DNA of 64,000 bases from Cyclina sinensis. Lineage: Eukaryota; Mollusca; Bivalvia; Venerida; Veneridae. Made by a program: the position numbers and the translations under genes. The stretch's first letter is position 1. Every line of letters starts with the position of its first letter. Below the pieces are notes generated by a model. It was not told the DNA's origin and searched no databases. It saw only the letters and a list, made by a program, of their open reading frames with translations. This document shows positions 32,601-43,690 of the stretch, piece after piece. Location: assembly GCA_012932295.1 (NCBI GenBank), contig JAAONU010000019.1, positions 32,341,913 through 32,405,912 of the forward strand, in the 5' to 3' direction.

Positions 32601-34430
32601 ATCAGTCGTAAACTAGTCGTTTTTGACTGCAAAATTTATATCGACAATAAATCAGTGGTAAACTTGTCGTACTTGACTGCCAAATGTACAATGACAATAT
32701 TTCAGTCGTAAACTTGTTGCACTCCCTGCAAAATGAACATCGACAATATATCAGTTGTAAACTTGTCGCTCTTGACTGCAAAATGTACAATGACAATATT
32801 TCAGTCGTAAACTTGTCGCACTTGACTGCAAAATGTACATTGACAATATTTCAGTCGTAAACTTGTCGTACTTGACTGCAAAATATACATCGACAATATT
32901 TCAGTCGTAAACTTGTTGCACTTCCCTGCAAAATGTACATCTACAATATATCAGTGGTAAACTTGTCGCACTTGTCTGCAAAATGTACATTGACAATATT
33001 TCAGTCGTAAACTTGTCGTACTTGACTGCAAAATGTACATTGACAATATTTCAGTCGTAAACTTGTCGTACTTGACTGGAAAATGTACACCAACAATATT
33101 TCAATGGTAAACTTGTCGTACTTGACTGCAAAATGTACACCAACAACATATCAGTGGTAAACTTGTCGTACTTGACTGTAAAATGTACACCAACAATATA
33201 TCAGTGGTAAACTATTTGCACTTCCCTGCAAAATGTACATCGACAATATATCAGTGGTAAACACGTCGCACTTGACTGCAAAATTTACATTGACAATATT
33301 TCAGTCGTAAACTTGTTGCACTTCCCTGCAAAATGTACATCGACAATATATCAGTGGTAAACTTGTCGTACTTGACTGCAAAATGTACACCGGCAAAATA
33401 TCAGTGGTAAACTTGTCGTACTAGACTGCAAAATGTGAACCAACAATATTTCAGTCGTAAACTTGTCGTACTTGACTGCAAAATGTACATCAGTAATATA
33501 CCGATAGTAAACCTGTCGTACTTGACTGCCAAATGTACAATGACAATATTTCAGTCGTAAACTTGTCGTACTTGACTGCAATAATACAATGACAATAATT
33601 AGTAGTAAACTTGACGTACTTGACTGCAAAATGTACATTGACAATATTTAAGTCGTAAACTTGTCGTACTGGACTGCAAAATGTACATTGACAATATTTC
33701 AGTGGTAAACTTGTTGCACTTCCCTGCAAAATGTACATCGACAATGTATCAGTCGTAAACTTGTCGTATTTGACTGCAAAATGTATATCGACAATATATC
33801 AGTGGTAAACTTGTCGTACTTGACTGCCAAATGTACAATGACAATATTTCAGTCGTAAACTTGTTGCACTCCCTGCAAAATGTACATCGACAATATATCA
33901 GTAGTAAACTTGTCGTTCTTGACTGCAAAATGTACAATGACAATATTTCAGTCGTAAACTTGTCGCACTTGACTGCAAAATGTACATTGACAATATTTCA
34001 GTCGTAAACTTGTCGTACTTGACTGCAAAATGTACATCGACAATGTATCAGTCGTAAACTTGTCGTATTTGACTGCAAAATGTATATCGACAATATATCA
34101 GTGGTAAACTTGTCGTACTTGACTGCCAAATGTACAATGACAATATTTCAGTCGTAAACTTGTTGCACTCCCTGCAAAATGTACATCGACAATATATCAG
34201 TAGTAAACTTGTCGTTCTTGACTGCAAAATGTACAATGACAATATTTCAGTCGTAAACTTGTTGCACTTCCCTGCAAAATCTACATCGACAATATATCAG
34301 TGGTAAACTTGTCGCACTTGAATGCAAAATGTACAAAGATAATATATTACTAATAAACGTGTCGAACATGGTTGCAAAATGTACAGAGATATTTTTTCAG
34401 AGGTAAACTTGTCGTTCATGCTCGCACATC
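29630..34430. repeat. 50-bp minisatellite, ~4.8 kb, ~95 units
   Basis: Units are built on ACTTGTCGTACTTGACTGCA, AAATGTACATTGACAATATT and TCAGTGGTAA. The first ~2.5 units (29,630-29,766) are in inverted orientation, with the polarity switch near 29,768. Thereafter all run the same way. Edges are diverged and the central-right part is more homogeneous, with longer-period copies: ~299 bp (33,749 versus 34,048) and ~449 bp (31,755 versus 32,153-32,200). Because 50 is not a multiple of 3, minus-strand open frames cycle through three periodic peptides (LQSSTTSLPLKYC-like). These are not genes. Confidence 0.97.
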
Positions 34431-36808
34431 ACAAGTGGAAGGTCTTTTCTCATATAGAACTGTAACGTGACAAATTTTTGCGTAAAAATAAATATATAAA
34501 ACTATAACATCAAAATTTATTGCGATTACATCAAAATTTATTGCGATTGTTTTATCGAAACGTGTTTTTGTAATCAATGGTCTGCTGAAACGTGTATTTC
34601 TGACAGTTTCACATAAACCGCAATGTGATCTGGGTTTGAGTTCAAAGAGAAGTTTGTAAATTTGACGTTGTTGAAGATGCCAATATTTTTTATCTAGCTA
34701 ATGACAATGCTAGATTTTTTTAAAATCAAGCTAATGTTAATGGACTGAATCTATTTGATGAAGATTACTTATTCAGCGGAAACGTTTGAATATCGATGTT
34801 TGTTTGATTTTGCTGAAAGGCGATACAATGCAATCGATATTGCTGATAATGCGACAGTATTCATGACGTTTCTATGCTACACAGGTTTTACTTCACTGTT
34901 CCAATGTTCATGTAGGTGATTTTAAGTTTAGTTATGTAAACATTTCCCTCATTGCTAATAAAAATAAAACATTTATAGTAAAATTCATTAACATTCAAAA
35001 GATAGACATTTGCATTAATATCACATCAGTGAACACTCCTTATGTTGGCAAGAAATGAAATCTTTAGCAATTTCAGTTTGTTTTTTTTTAGATAAAAGAC
35101 GTACAGTATGCTCTTTAAAATAACATGACCTAGTTCAGTTTAGACACATCTTATACTGACGGAAACTTTGTAGGAATAACTTTACCACTGCACATTGGTC
35201 TTAAGTTACAATGAAACCCAAAAGATAAAGGGTAACGGCTCGGAAAATGCCAATCTGTAATATTTAGGACACCACTAAAACTTCTCTAAATATAACATTT
35301 TGTTTAGACACGAACATTGTATCAAAGCTATCCTCTTCCTCTAGAGTATTCCCATGGGCAGTCATATGTCACTATTTCCGAGTAATGTGATAGATTTGCG
35401 GGAGATGATAAAGCTTTGAATACTAGTTACATTTAATGTTTCAAATTTTCTGACAGTTGTCTGACAGTTGTCTGAACAAGACTTAAATCAATCCAATACG
35501 ATAAACTGCTTCTAGTCAAAACTACCAGCGTCCGTTTTTATTTGGTTTGCTTACTCTATAATTTCTTGCGCACAACTAAGTCAACAAGGCCTTCAGAAGA
35601 AGAAATAATTGTCTGATCATATCAAGATACTTTAAGCTGTGGAACGTCCTTACTTCCAGTTTCGAACGTACGTTTGTTAATATATGTATGTCAATATAAA
35701 TATTATAAGGTTAGTGACCTATGTTTGGAATAGTTTGCTCTGATACTATGAAGCAGCATTTATACATGTTTTGTCAGTATACACCGAAAACATTAAAAGA
35801 ACACTCTAGTCAACTCATTTTCTCGAGCTTAAAGCTGAATTTTTGCTAAAAACAGTCGACGGATTTTTCTTTTATTAAGAACTAAGTATGTTCAAGCAAA
35901 GGATTGATACCCGATTTCTTTATCATTAAAGAGGATTGGTCATTGCTATTTTCAACACTCTTTCGAAGGTTAAAGCAACTAACGATACTGTCTTTACATG
36001 ACTCATTACAACTTGCAACTTGTCATCTGTCTGTGCGCGCGCGCTAGATTTTCTTTATTTATCATAAATTATTTTAACCCTTAAATCTAACATTAAAATT
36101 TCAGACATTTGACTGGCTTACAATGCGGGTTAAAACATTAATTTCCTCAAAGTTGCAAATTTATCATTTTATATCAGATTATTTAATGAAACAATTAAGA
36201 ATGGGTGCATCCTTTCTTTAACGACTAGTATCAATTTGATGTTACAGATGTTCTGTATGTAACTATGATTATGTTTGGACAACATTTAGCATGTTCTCCG
36301 CTTTTCGTCCAGGGACGTAGCTAATGATTGTTTTAGTTCTTTCTGTCTTTTCTGATTACTTCTATATGAGTGGTTTTCGGACACGGCACATTTAGACTTG
36401 TGTAATATCTTGTTTAAACCTGATGTTAATTTACACAATAAAGAAGCTAGCCTTTTTCACGCTCTGTCAACATTTTGCCCTCCAGAAAGTGACTTATTCA
36501 GGAGTATATCCAGCTTTAAATTCACACAGCTCGACAGTTGTTCACAAAATTTGCTTCATGCAATTTTTCTTGGCGACAGCTTTTCCTGCCTAATTACAGT
36601 CTTTAATTACGTGGGTACCATTTCCAAACCAGTTTTAACCAATCTGTCTTGAAGACTTTTTTGTCAAAGTCGAAATTTAAGAGTGCATGGAAACGTGTTC
36701 TTCATAAAACAATAAGAAATTGTTTAGTAAAGATATCATTGACGTAAGTATTTAACGAATATGACGTTTATGACAGTATCACAATTTAAATTATAAATGT
36801 GTTTTTAA
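34431..36808. other. Unassigned AT-rich DNA
   Basis: Contains a small 2 x 18-bp duplication (ACATCAAAATTTATTGCG, ~34,505-34,545) and a short alternating CG run near 36,037. The open frame 36,398-36,652 (84 codons, plus) has a balanced composition (FCPPESDLFRSISSFKF) but no family I recognise. Confidence 0.4.
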
Positions 36809-37685
36809 ATCACCTGGCTCATAGCGCATGTGAGCTTTTATGATGGCCCGTCGTCTGTCGTAAATCGCTAGGTGAAAGATAATAAAACTGTGTAGAAATG
36901 TTCCTTGCATGAATCTTTACCAAAAGTTGTTCAAAGAATTTGATTCCATGAAGAACTCTGGTTGCTATGGCAACAAGAATGAAAAACTTTAGAAATATTC
37001 TTGTTTAAAACTGCTAAGCCCAGAGGTCTGAAAATTTGTGTGTAGCATTTTCTAGGGGATCCTTACCAAGTTTGTTCAAATAATGTCCCTTGGAAGAAAA
37101 TCTTTAAAATCTTCTTGTCTGAAACCACAAGGCCTAGAGTTTTAAAATTTGGCATTAAGAATTGTCTAGTAGTCCTCCATCAAGTTTGTTCAAATAATAT
37201 CCTAGGGGTTTACTATTGGCTCCGCCCGAGGGGTCACAAGTTTTACATAGCAATATAGAAGAAAATATTTTAAAAATCTTCTTGTTTCAAACCACAAGGC
37301 CTAGATTTTTATAATTTGGCATGAAACATTGTCTAGTGGACCTATAATAAGCTTGTTCAAATAATTAGATTAGGGTCAAGGTCACCGAGGCTAAAATTTA
37401 TCTGCTTTACCTCATATCTTTGTTATTTGGTATGTAGGTTCCTTGCATGGAGCTCTACCTGTAAATTGTAGATGGGGTTTGAGGTCACTAGGTCAAGGTC
37501 AATGTCACCACAGCTAATAACAGATATTTCTACTTTCTGTCATAGAGTCTTTATTTATTGACTGATATTTTAGATATTTGGTTTGTAGGCACCCACAAAT
37601 CTTCAATTAGAAAATGAAATACTACTTCTTATGTTTGCTTAAGGGCAAACCCAAAGCCAAAGTACCCAGGTGAGCATCCTTGTTG
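36809..37685 (-). repeat. Composite repeat K, copy 2 (reverse orientation, short)
   Basis: Same parts as 12.66-14.30 kb. There is a CACCTGGCTCATAGCGCATG terminus, a GGTTGCTATGGCAACAAGA phrase, ~3 units of the 180-bp family, ~2 units of the AGGTCA family, and a CAGGTGAGC terminus. Confidence 0.75.
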
Positions 37686-37849
37686 TACATGATGTGTTAA
37701 ATTCCGTAAATTCTTCAATCGCAATAAAGAACGCACGAATGCATCAAATTAGACGGGCTATTCTAATTACAGTTGAAAGAAAATGTGAATCTATGTATTA
37801 TCCAATTGATTAAAAATAAAATCAAGTTTAAAGCGTTTGTTGAGTTTTA

Positions 37850-37966
37850 CATCTGGAAATCGTCTAACTGGAAATCGTCTTACTGGAAATCGTCTTACTG
37901 GAAATCGTCTATATGGAAATCGTCTATCTGGAAATCGTCTAATTGGAAATCGTCTTACTGGAACCG
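37850..37966. repeat. 15-bp tandem repeat, ~8 copies
   Basis: Unit TGGAAATCGTCTAAC with small variations. Because 15 is divisible by 3, the array is open in several frames on both strands (for example KSSYW repeats). The resulting open frames 37,773-38,057 are probably artefacts. Confidence 0.93.
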
Positions 37967-38365
37967 TTGAGACGGTGTTTATAGTCTTGAATATTTTTTT
38001 TCTTTTAAATACATTCAATACGTCTACGAAATAGGCAAAAATACAAAAAAATAACATTCCACTTTTGTTGATTGAATTATTTGAGTTTTGTCACTTAACG
38101 TCTAAAAATTTAATTTTCTTCATTCAAGTTTACGAATAAGAAGAAAACTAATTTCCATTTGTTGAATAAAATGAACGGTACCGGGGAAAGTATTAGTATA
38201 GTCATTGAGCTTTAGACAGCCGGACTGTCTACACAGACAGGTTATTCTCCTTTTTTCCCCTAGAAGAAAATGGTGGATTTGTTTCTTGCATTATAAATGT
38301 TGCTATAAATATAAATTCTTAGTGAAATATACTTGTAGATTCACGTCACGTGTATAAAACTATAT

Positions 38366-38480
38366 ATATAATTAAGATCGAGTAAATTCATATGTATATA
38401 TGTGTAATAATGTGTATGAATATAATTAAGATCGAGTAAATTCATATGTATATATGTGTAATAATGTGTAATAATGTGTA
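38366..38480. repeat. Tandem duplication, 2 x ~53 bp
   Basis: Two near-identical copies of an ATAATTAAGATCGAGTAAAT...ATATGTGTAATAATGTGTATGA unit. Confidence 0.88.
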
Positions 38481-39159
38481 TGAATATTATTTCATGTTTT
38501 AACAACAGTCGGCTGTTCACATGCTTATTCCAAATACAATATATAACTTGTGTTATTTGATATACTATGGTTAAGTCTAAAAGTTCAGGATCATTCTATA
38601 TACTTGTTGATAAGGTTAAAGGTCCGTGAACGAAGTGATATCGAAGAAATCAAATATCGACATGGTATATGTTGTGAAATACTGTGACGGGATTGTGACT
38701 GAATAGGAGAAGGGAGGTAAATCTTGGATTGTAGTAGAGAAACCTTTCATAAGTTATTTTCTGTGGTGGCATATTTCTGCATAAAATAACCACATACTTT
38801 TCACGAAAACTTTTAACATTGTTCTGTTCTGTAAATAATAAAGAAAACCCAGGAACTTATCTAGATACTAGATGCCAGATAGTTACCATATAAAGTGGGA
38901 AAATTCATGAAAGTGCCGCTTGCTGCATACAATAACCCGATATCTCAAAAGTTTGCAAATATTTGGCGAAAACTTTCGTTTTTTAAATAGCTATAAATAG
39001 TAACATTTTATATTTCTAGAGTTATCCCGCCATTTTATCCTGAGAATAATGTTAAATCACATGAGCAGGTCTTTTTTAGGCTCACGGAAAGGTTCAGTCT
39101 TCCTGAGCTGTTACCTACACAAGTGATTTGATTGTCAGTACATATCCCACTAGCTTATG

Positions 39160-39928
39160 CTAGTGTCTCATAAAAATCGGCGACACCGACATCCCCGATT
39201 TATGGCCCGTCGGCGGGAAAAACCTTGAAAGCGACATCGGTGCACACTGTTTGTCGAGCGGTCTCATTAATCTGACGTTCCCACGATGTCGGTTTCTTTG
39301 ATCGCCGACGTGCAGCCACTTCAATCGGAGATCAAACGGTGATGACCCGTCGATTAGCCATTGATTAGTCACCGACTAGTCGAGATAGTATACTACTATA
39401 TATACCCGGCGAAAACGCAAGTAATCGTTAATATATATCTCAGACTAGCCACGGATTATTTTGCGAGTGATCAATGAATAATCGATGGGCACACGGCGAT
39501 ATGTATACCGTCGGCCGTGACCTATCCGGGAGCCTGCAGTACATCGGTAGAAGCACGGCGAGATGCCTGCGACAAGTCCCCGATATTGACAAGCGAAAAA
39601 GAAATCTGAGACATCGGTATGGAGTGATAAATCGCCAGTAACCCGGCCGAGGGTCGGACGTGATCCGGCCGACCATCGGCGATTAGTCACTGATGCTATA
39701 ACGATTTCACGGGGTAGAAATTTTTCCTCCAATCGATCGGGAAATTTTAACTTGGAGGTAAGTTTTGCCGACATCTCGCCGATCTAAAAAAACACCTGTT
39801 TTTTTGGCCGATGCGCAGATAAATCGACGATATATCGCAGACTACTCCCCGAAAATGCCACAGATTCCCCAAAAACTCGTCGTCACCCGATCGCCGACCC
39901 GTCGGACCTTTTATGAGACAGTGGCTTT
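39160..39928. mobile_element. CpG-rich element with terminal inverted repeats (MITE-like)
   Basis: TGTCTCATAAAA at 39,165 and its reverse complement TTTTATGAGACA ending near 39,922 bound a CpG- and CGAT-rich island in otherwise AT-rich DNA. Six bases further out on each side is TTA, a possible 3-bp duplication as used by PIF/Harbinger elements (inference). Open frames inside (both strands, 39,160-40,010) show no transposase motif, so it would be non-autonomous. Confidence 0.5.
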
Positions 39929-40129
39929 AGATAATGTAGAACGGGTTTGTAAGAACAATCATTGCGGACCAGCAAAAGCCGATCCGCTATATTTAATCCG
40001 GTGTTTGTAAAAGACCCATGGGGTTATGTAATAATTATGTAGAATGTAACATCAGTGCAAATATTGTTCAGTTGTTACGAAAAGTTCTAGACACAGTTAA
40101 TTTTTTATAAAAACATGCAGTTTCCATAA

Positions 40130-40200
40130 TTATCGTTCTTCGCTCCGCGCCCTCTTCAATTAATAAGCCGCCATCTTAGACGAAGTCAGGAAGCAAATTG
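40130..40200 (+). other. Possible 5' UTR exon (weak)
   Basis: A short CpG-containing segment (GCTCCGCGCCCTCTTC, AGCCGCCATCTTAGACG) ends at a strong donor, AAATTG|GTAAGAG. It could be the first exon of the gene whose exons may lie at 41.54 and 49.86 kb. No TATA or initiator is defensible. Confidence 0.25.
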
Positions 40201-41539
40201 GTAAGAGTTATATTATAGCTATACATGCTTATTTTGAAAAAAAATTGCTAGAAACATGCACATGATACTTATGAAGAAAGCAACAGACAAACAAAGTAGT
40301 TTCGTGAATGAAACGATTATTCTTACATTAATGCTTGAATGCTTACGACCTGTCACAATTGTTTACATATCCTGGAGAGATGTGTTCTCGATAGTTTAAC
40401 ATATTATGACTTTTCTTCAATAAATTAAAAAGAATCTTCTCTTTCTTGCTGATAATATAATTATAAAACAGCATTATTTTCCAGTAAATCTGTCGCAGGA
40501 AATGGTAAAATTTCAAATGTTTTTCGATCTATTTTGATCCAATGACCTACTTTCGTTTTCAGGAAAGCCTGACAACTTTTTTCAGAAACAGAAATTTCAG
40601 TGACAGTTATAATAACCACATAGAGACATGTGTTATCTGTAGTTTAACAATAATGCCAAACTACAAAAAAGAGGAAAATCTGTAAGATATATGAATTCTT
40701 GAGTTTTTAATACGCATTTGGTAATGAAAGCTTTTGAAAAGCTGCACTCAAAAGTCTTCCATATTGGATTATTACTGTTATGCATTGGTTTGTCACATTT
40801 CGTAATCATATACGGTTTGTGATTTTACTGAATAACATACACAGAAATGGCACTTATTATCAGCTGTAAAATTAAGTGCATATTGGCATTTTTACTCTTT
40901 TTTGGTCATTTACTTTTTCTGGTCAAATGAGCATTGCTTATACTTAGCTTTTTTCACTAGTAATTTAGTGACACATTTATTTGTAGACATTGTCGTCCAT
41001 AACAAGTTTCAGACCTGCTTAAGGGTTTCAGCATCAAGCCATTTTAAATCTTTATAATCTGTTGAGAGGAAAAGAAACCCAATAAGTCATAGACTTATTA
41101 GCTGCTAGAGTTCAGTCTAAACCAATGAAGAATATTCATTCTTTCACAATTTTCATTAAAGTAATAAACAAGATATGATTAGCAGTGAATTTGAGTGAAA
41201 GAAATGATTAAATGCTTATTTCATTTTGACATCTGAATAATATTTTAAGTGCACTTTTATACGTATGATTTAGTGTAAAGTTACTCACAATATAAACAAG
41301 AAAAGAGAACTCCAGTGTAAGCATTCAACTTTCTTATAAATATGTTTACTTTGTTAGAACTGCCAGCCTAAATGTTTTTGTTTTTGTCATTTTTTTTGTT
41401 TTGTTTTTTGTCGTCTTCCTTTTTTTGTGACAGCGTAATGTTACTTCGAAACTTACATCATTTAAAGTTATTCAAGGGTGAGCTGTACTTGTATTTCATT
41501 CTAGTGTTAAACTATTTGAAATATTATTTGCATTTGCAG

Positions 41540-41677
41540 TGATGAAATCAGTATTGATGCAGATGACACAAACTTATTTCAACAAGAGTTATACACTTGC
41601 TAGTGAAGCTGAAAAAACGGAGGTGACCATTCCTGAATATTGCAGGGTTTCTGTGTACCCATACTGCAAGAAAGAAG
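41540..41677 (+). CDS. Possible coding exon of an unrecognised gene
   Basis: 138 bp between a good acceptor (TTTGCATTTGCAG) and donor (GAAG|GTACAT). Only one frame is open throughout. It has an ATG at 41,542 and encodes 45 residues ending with a Cys-containing EYCRVSVYPYCKKE. The exon ends in phase 1, which fits the acceptor side of the exon at 49,861. I do not recognise the protein. Alternative: a decayed repeat with chance splice sites. Confidence 0.35.
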
Positions 41678-41878
41678 GTACATAAGTTATTCTAAGCTTT
41701 TTAATCATTATAACTTTTTGTTTTTGTTCTACCAGCAAATAAAGTTTATCCTAAAATCCTAAAAAAAAGAAAAAGGTTCTAATTGTTTGAATTTTAAGGA
41801 AGCATCCAATGGGGGACATTGTGATGTGTGCTATCACTTGTTACTGTATATACTTTAATCATTTCTTTATGGGTGCAG

Positions 41879-42069
41879 GTCTAAGGGTTTTGTGGATGGC
41901 AAATGTCAACTGTTCCAGAACAAGGAAGGCACCTCAACTTGCCGCAAAGAAGTTATGTTCCAGTGTACTAATGGGCATTTGGAAAAGGCTGTTCTTTTTC
42001 AGTAGGAGTTGGAAACAGTTGCCTGCAAATATACAAGGCTTCAGAAATTTGATGAAGCTGAAATCATAA
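41879..42069 (+). CDS. Possible alternative or terminal exon (weak)
   Basis: Follows an acceptor-like TTTATGGGTGCAG. Read in phase with the 41,540 exon it is open for 63 residues to TAA at 42,067. A different frame encodes a Cys-spaced sequence (GKCQLFQNKEGTSTCRKEV) that stops at TAG 42,003 and then continues to a hydrophobic end. The two frames cannot both be real and I cannot choose. Degenerate coding sequence is likely. Confidence 0.25.
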
Positions 42070-42394
42070 TGTTACTGGTGTCTTTGTTACCTATAACATT
42101 TTCTGCTTATGTTACTTAGACAGCAAGATCAAAATGTCACACATGAGTAGATATTTTTTTGCAAATTAAGGCCCTTTGTGGACTTAAAAAATTGTGTTTA
42201 GCATTTGCATGATGGTTATTTTTGTGTTGTTTTTCATTTAATTGTTTTTGTACTTACTTAAAAAGTGAAAGAAATGTTCGGGGGCATCAAGAAGCAGGAT
42301 AGATAACTCCTGACTGATTTTTTTTTGCAAATTATTATTTTTTTTTGTTGACAAGACGTCAAACCAACAAGTTAGATAACTGTAGCCGCATTTT

Positions 42395-43690
42395 TAATCA
42401 CCTTCCGCAAAGCGGGGAGGGGATTATAGGAATGGCCTCCGTCTGTCAGTCAGTCCGTCCCTGTGTCCGTCCGTCTGTCCGTCCGTCCGTCCGAAACACT
42501 TTCGTGTCCGCTCCATAACTTTTAAACCGCTGAAAATTTTTTTAAAAATAACTTGGCACAAGTGATCACCATTATAAGACAATGTGCAGAGCCAATAATT
42601 GGGTTGTACCCCCAAGGTCAAGGTCACACTTAAAGGTCAAGTGTTAAAAGTCTACATTTCGTGTCCGCGCCATAATTTTTAAACCGCTGACATTTTTTTG
42701 AAATAACTTGGCACAAGTGATCACCATTATGAGGCGATGTGCAGAGCGCAATAATTGGGTTGCTTCCCACAAGGTCAAGGTCATAGTTAAAGGTCAAATA
42801 TCCACATTTTACGTCTGCTCTATAACTTACTAAATTGACATTTGAAAAGTTTTTTTATTACTTTGCACAAATGATCACCACTATGACACAATGTGCAGAA
42901 CCCAACATCTGTCCGTCTGTCCGTCCGAAACACTTTCGTGTCCGCTCCATAACTTTTAAACAGCTAAATATTTTTTGAAATACCTTGGCACAAGTAATCA
43001 CCATTATGAGACGATGTGCAGAGCGCAATAATTGGGATGCTACCCCCAAGGTCAAGGTCACACATAAAGGTCAAGTGTTAAAATGTCTTCATTTCGTTTC
43101 CACTCCATAACTTTTAAACCGCTAAAAAAAAATTTGAAATAGCTTGGCAGAAATTATCACCATTATAAGGCGATGTGCAGAGCACAATAATTGGGTTGCT
43201 ATCCCCAAGGTCAAGTTCACACTTAAAGGTCAAGTGTTAAAAGTCTACATTTTGTGTCCGCTCCATAACTTTTAAACAACTAAAATATTTTTGAAATAAC
43301 TTGGAACAAGTGATCACCATTTTGAGACGATGTGCAGAGCACAATAACTGGGTTGCTACCCACAAGGTCAAGGTCATAGTTAAAGGTCAAATATCCACAT
43401 TTCACGTCTGCTCTATAACTTATTAACTTGGCTTACGAAAAGTTTTTTAATTACTTTGCACAAATGATCACCACTATGACACTATGTGCAGAATCCAACT
43501 TCCAGGTTGCTACCCGCAAGGTCAAGCTTAAATGTTCTCCATGACTTTTTGACTTTATAGAAGATTTTAAATAACATGGCACAAATAATTACTATCATGA
43601 GACTACGTGCTTATAATATGCATGGCACAACATCAAGGTCATGGTTTGTTAAAGGTCAAGAAGTTCATATTCATGTATGCTGCGGAAGAG
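42395..43690. repeat. Tandem repeat, ~6 units of ~195-220 bp, AGGTCA-containing
   Basis: It starts at a CACCTTCCGCAAAGCGGGGAGG terminus and a (GTCC)n-rich stretch. Each unit has TCCATAACTTTTAAACCGCT, AACTTGGCACAAGTGATCACC, ATGTGCAGAGC and CAAGGTCAAGGTCACACTTAAAGGTCAA. Minus-strand open frames (42,424-43,061) are periodic artefacts. Confidence 0.88.

Noticed and set aside
30608..34242. Many minus-strand frames of 64-114 codons with recurring CTFCSQVRQVY-like peptides (Cys-rich appearance)
   Set aside because: They are the 50-bp satellite read in rotating frames; the Cys spacing is a property of the repeat, not of a protein family.
37773..38057. Open frames on both strands with KSSYW / VRRFP repeats
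   Set aside because: Consequence of a 15-bp tandem repeat, which is divisible by 3 and lacks stops on both strands.
39440..40010. Transposase or host gene in the CpG-rich block
   Set aside because: Frames on both strands are open because of base composition; no catalytic motif or conserved block seen.
42424..43061. Repeated minus-strand frames beginning MTLTLGV
   Set aside because: Periodic with the ~200-bp repeat.
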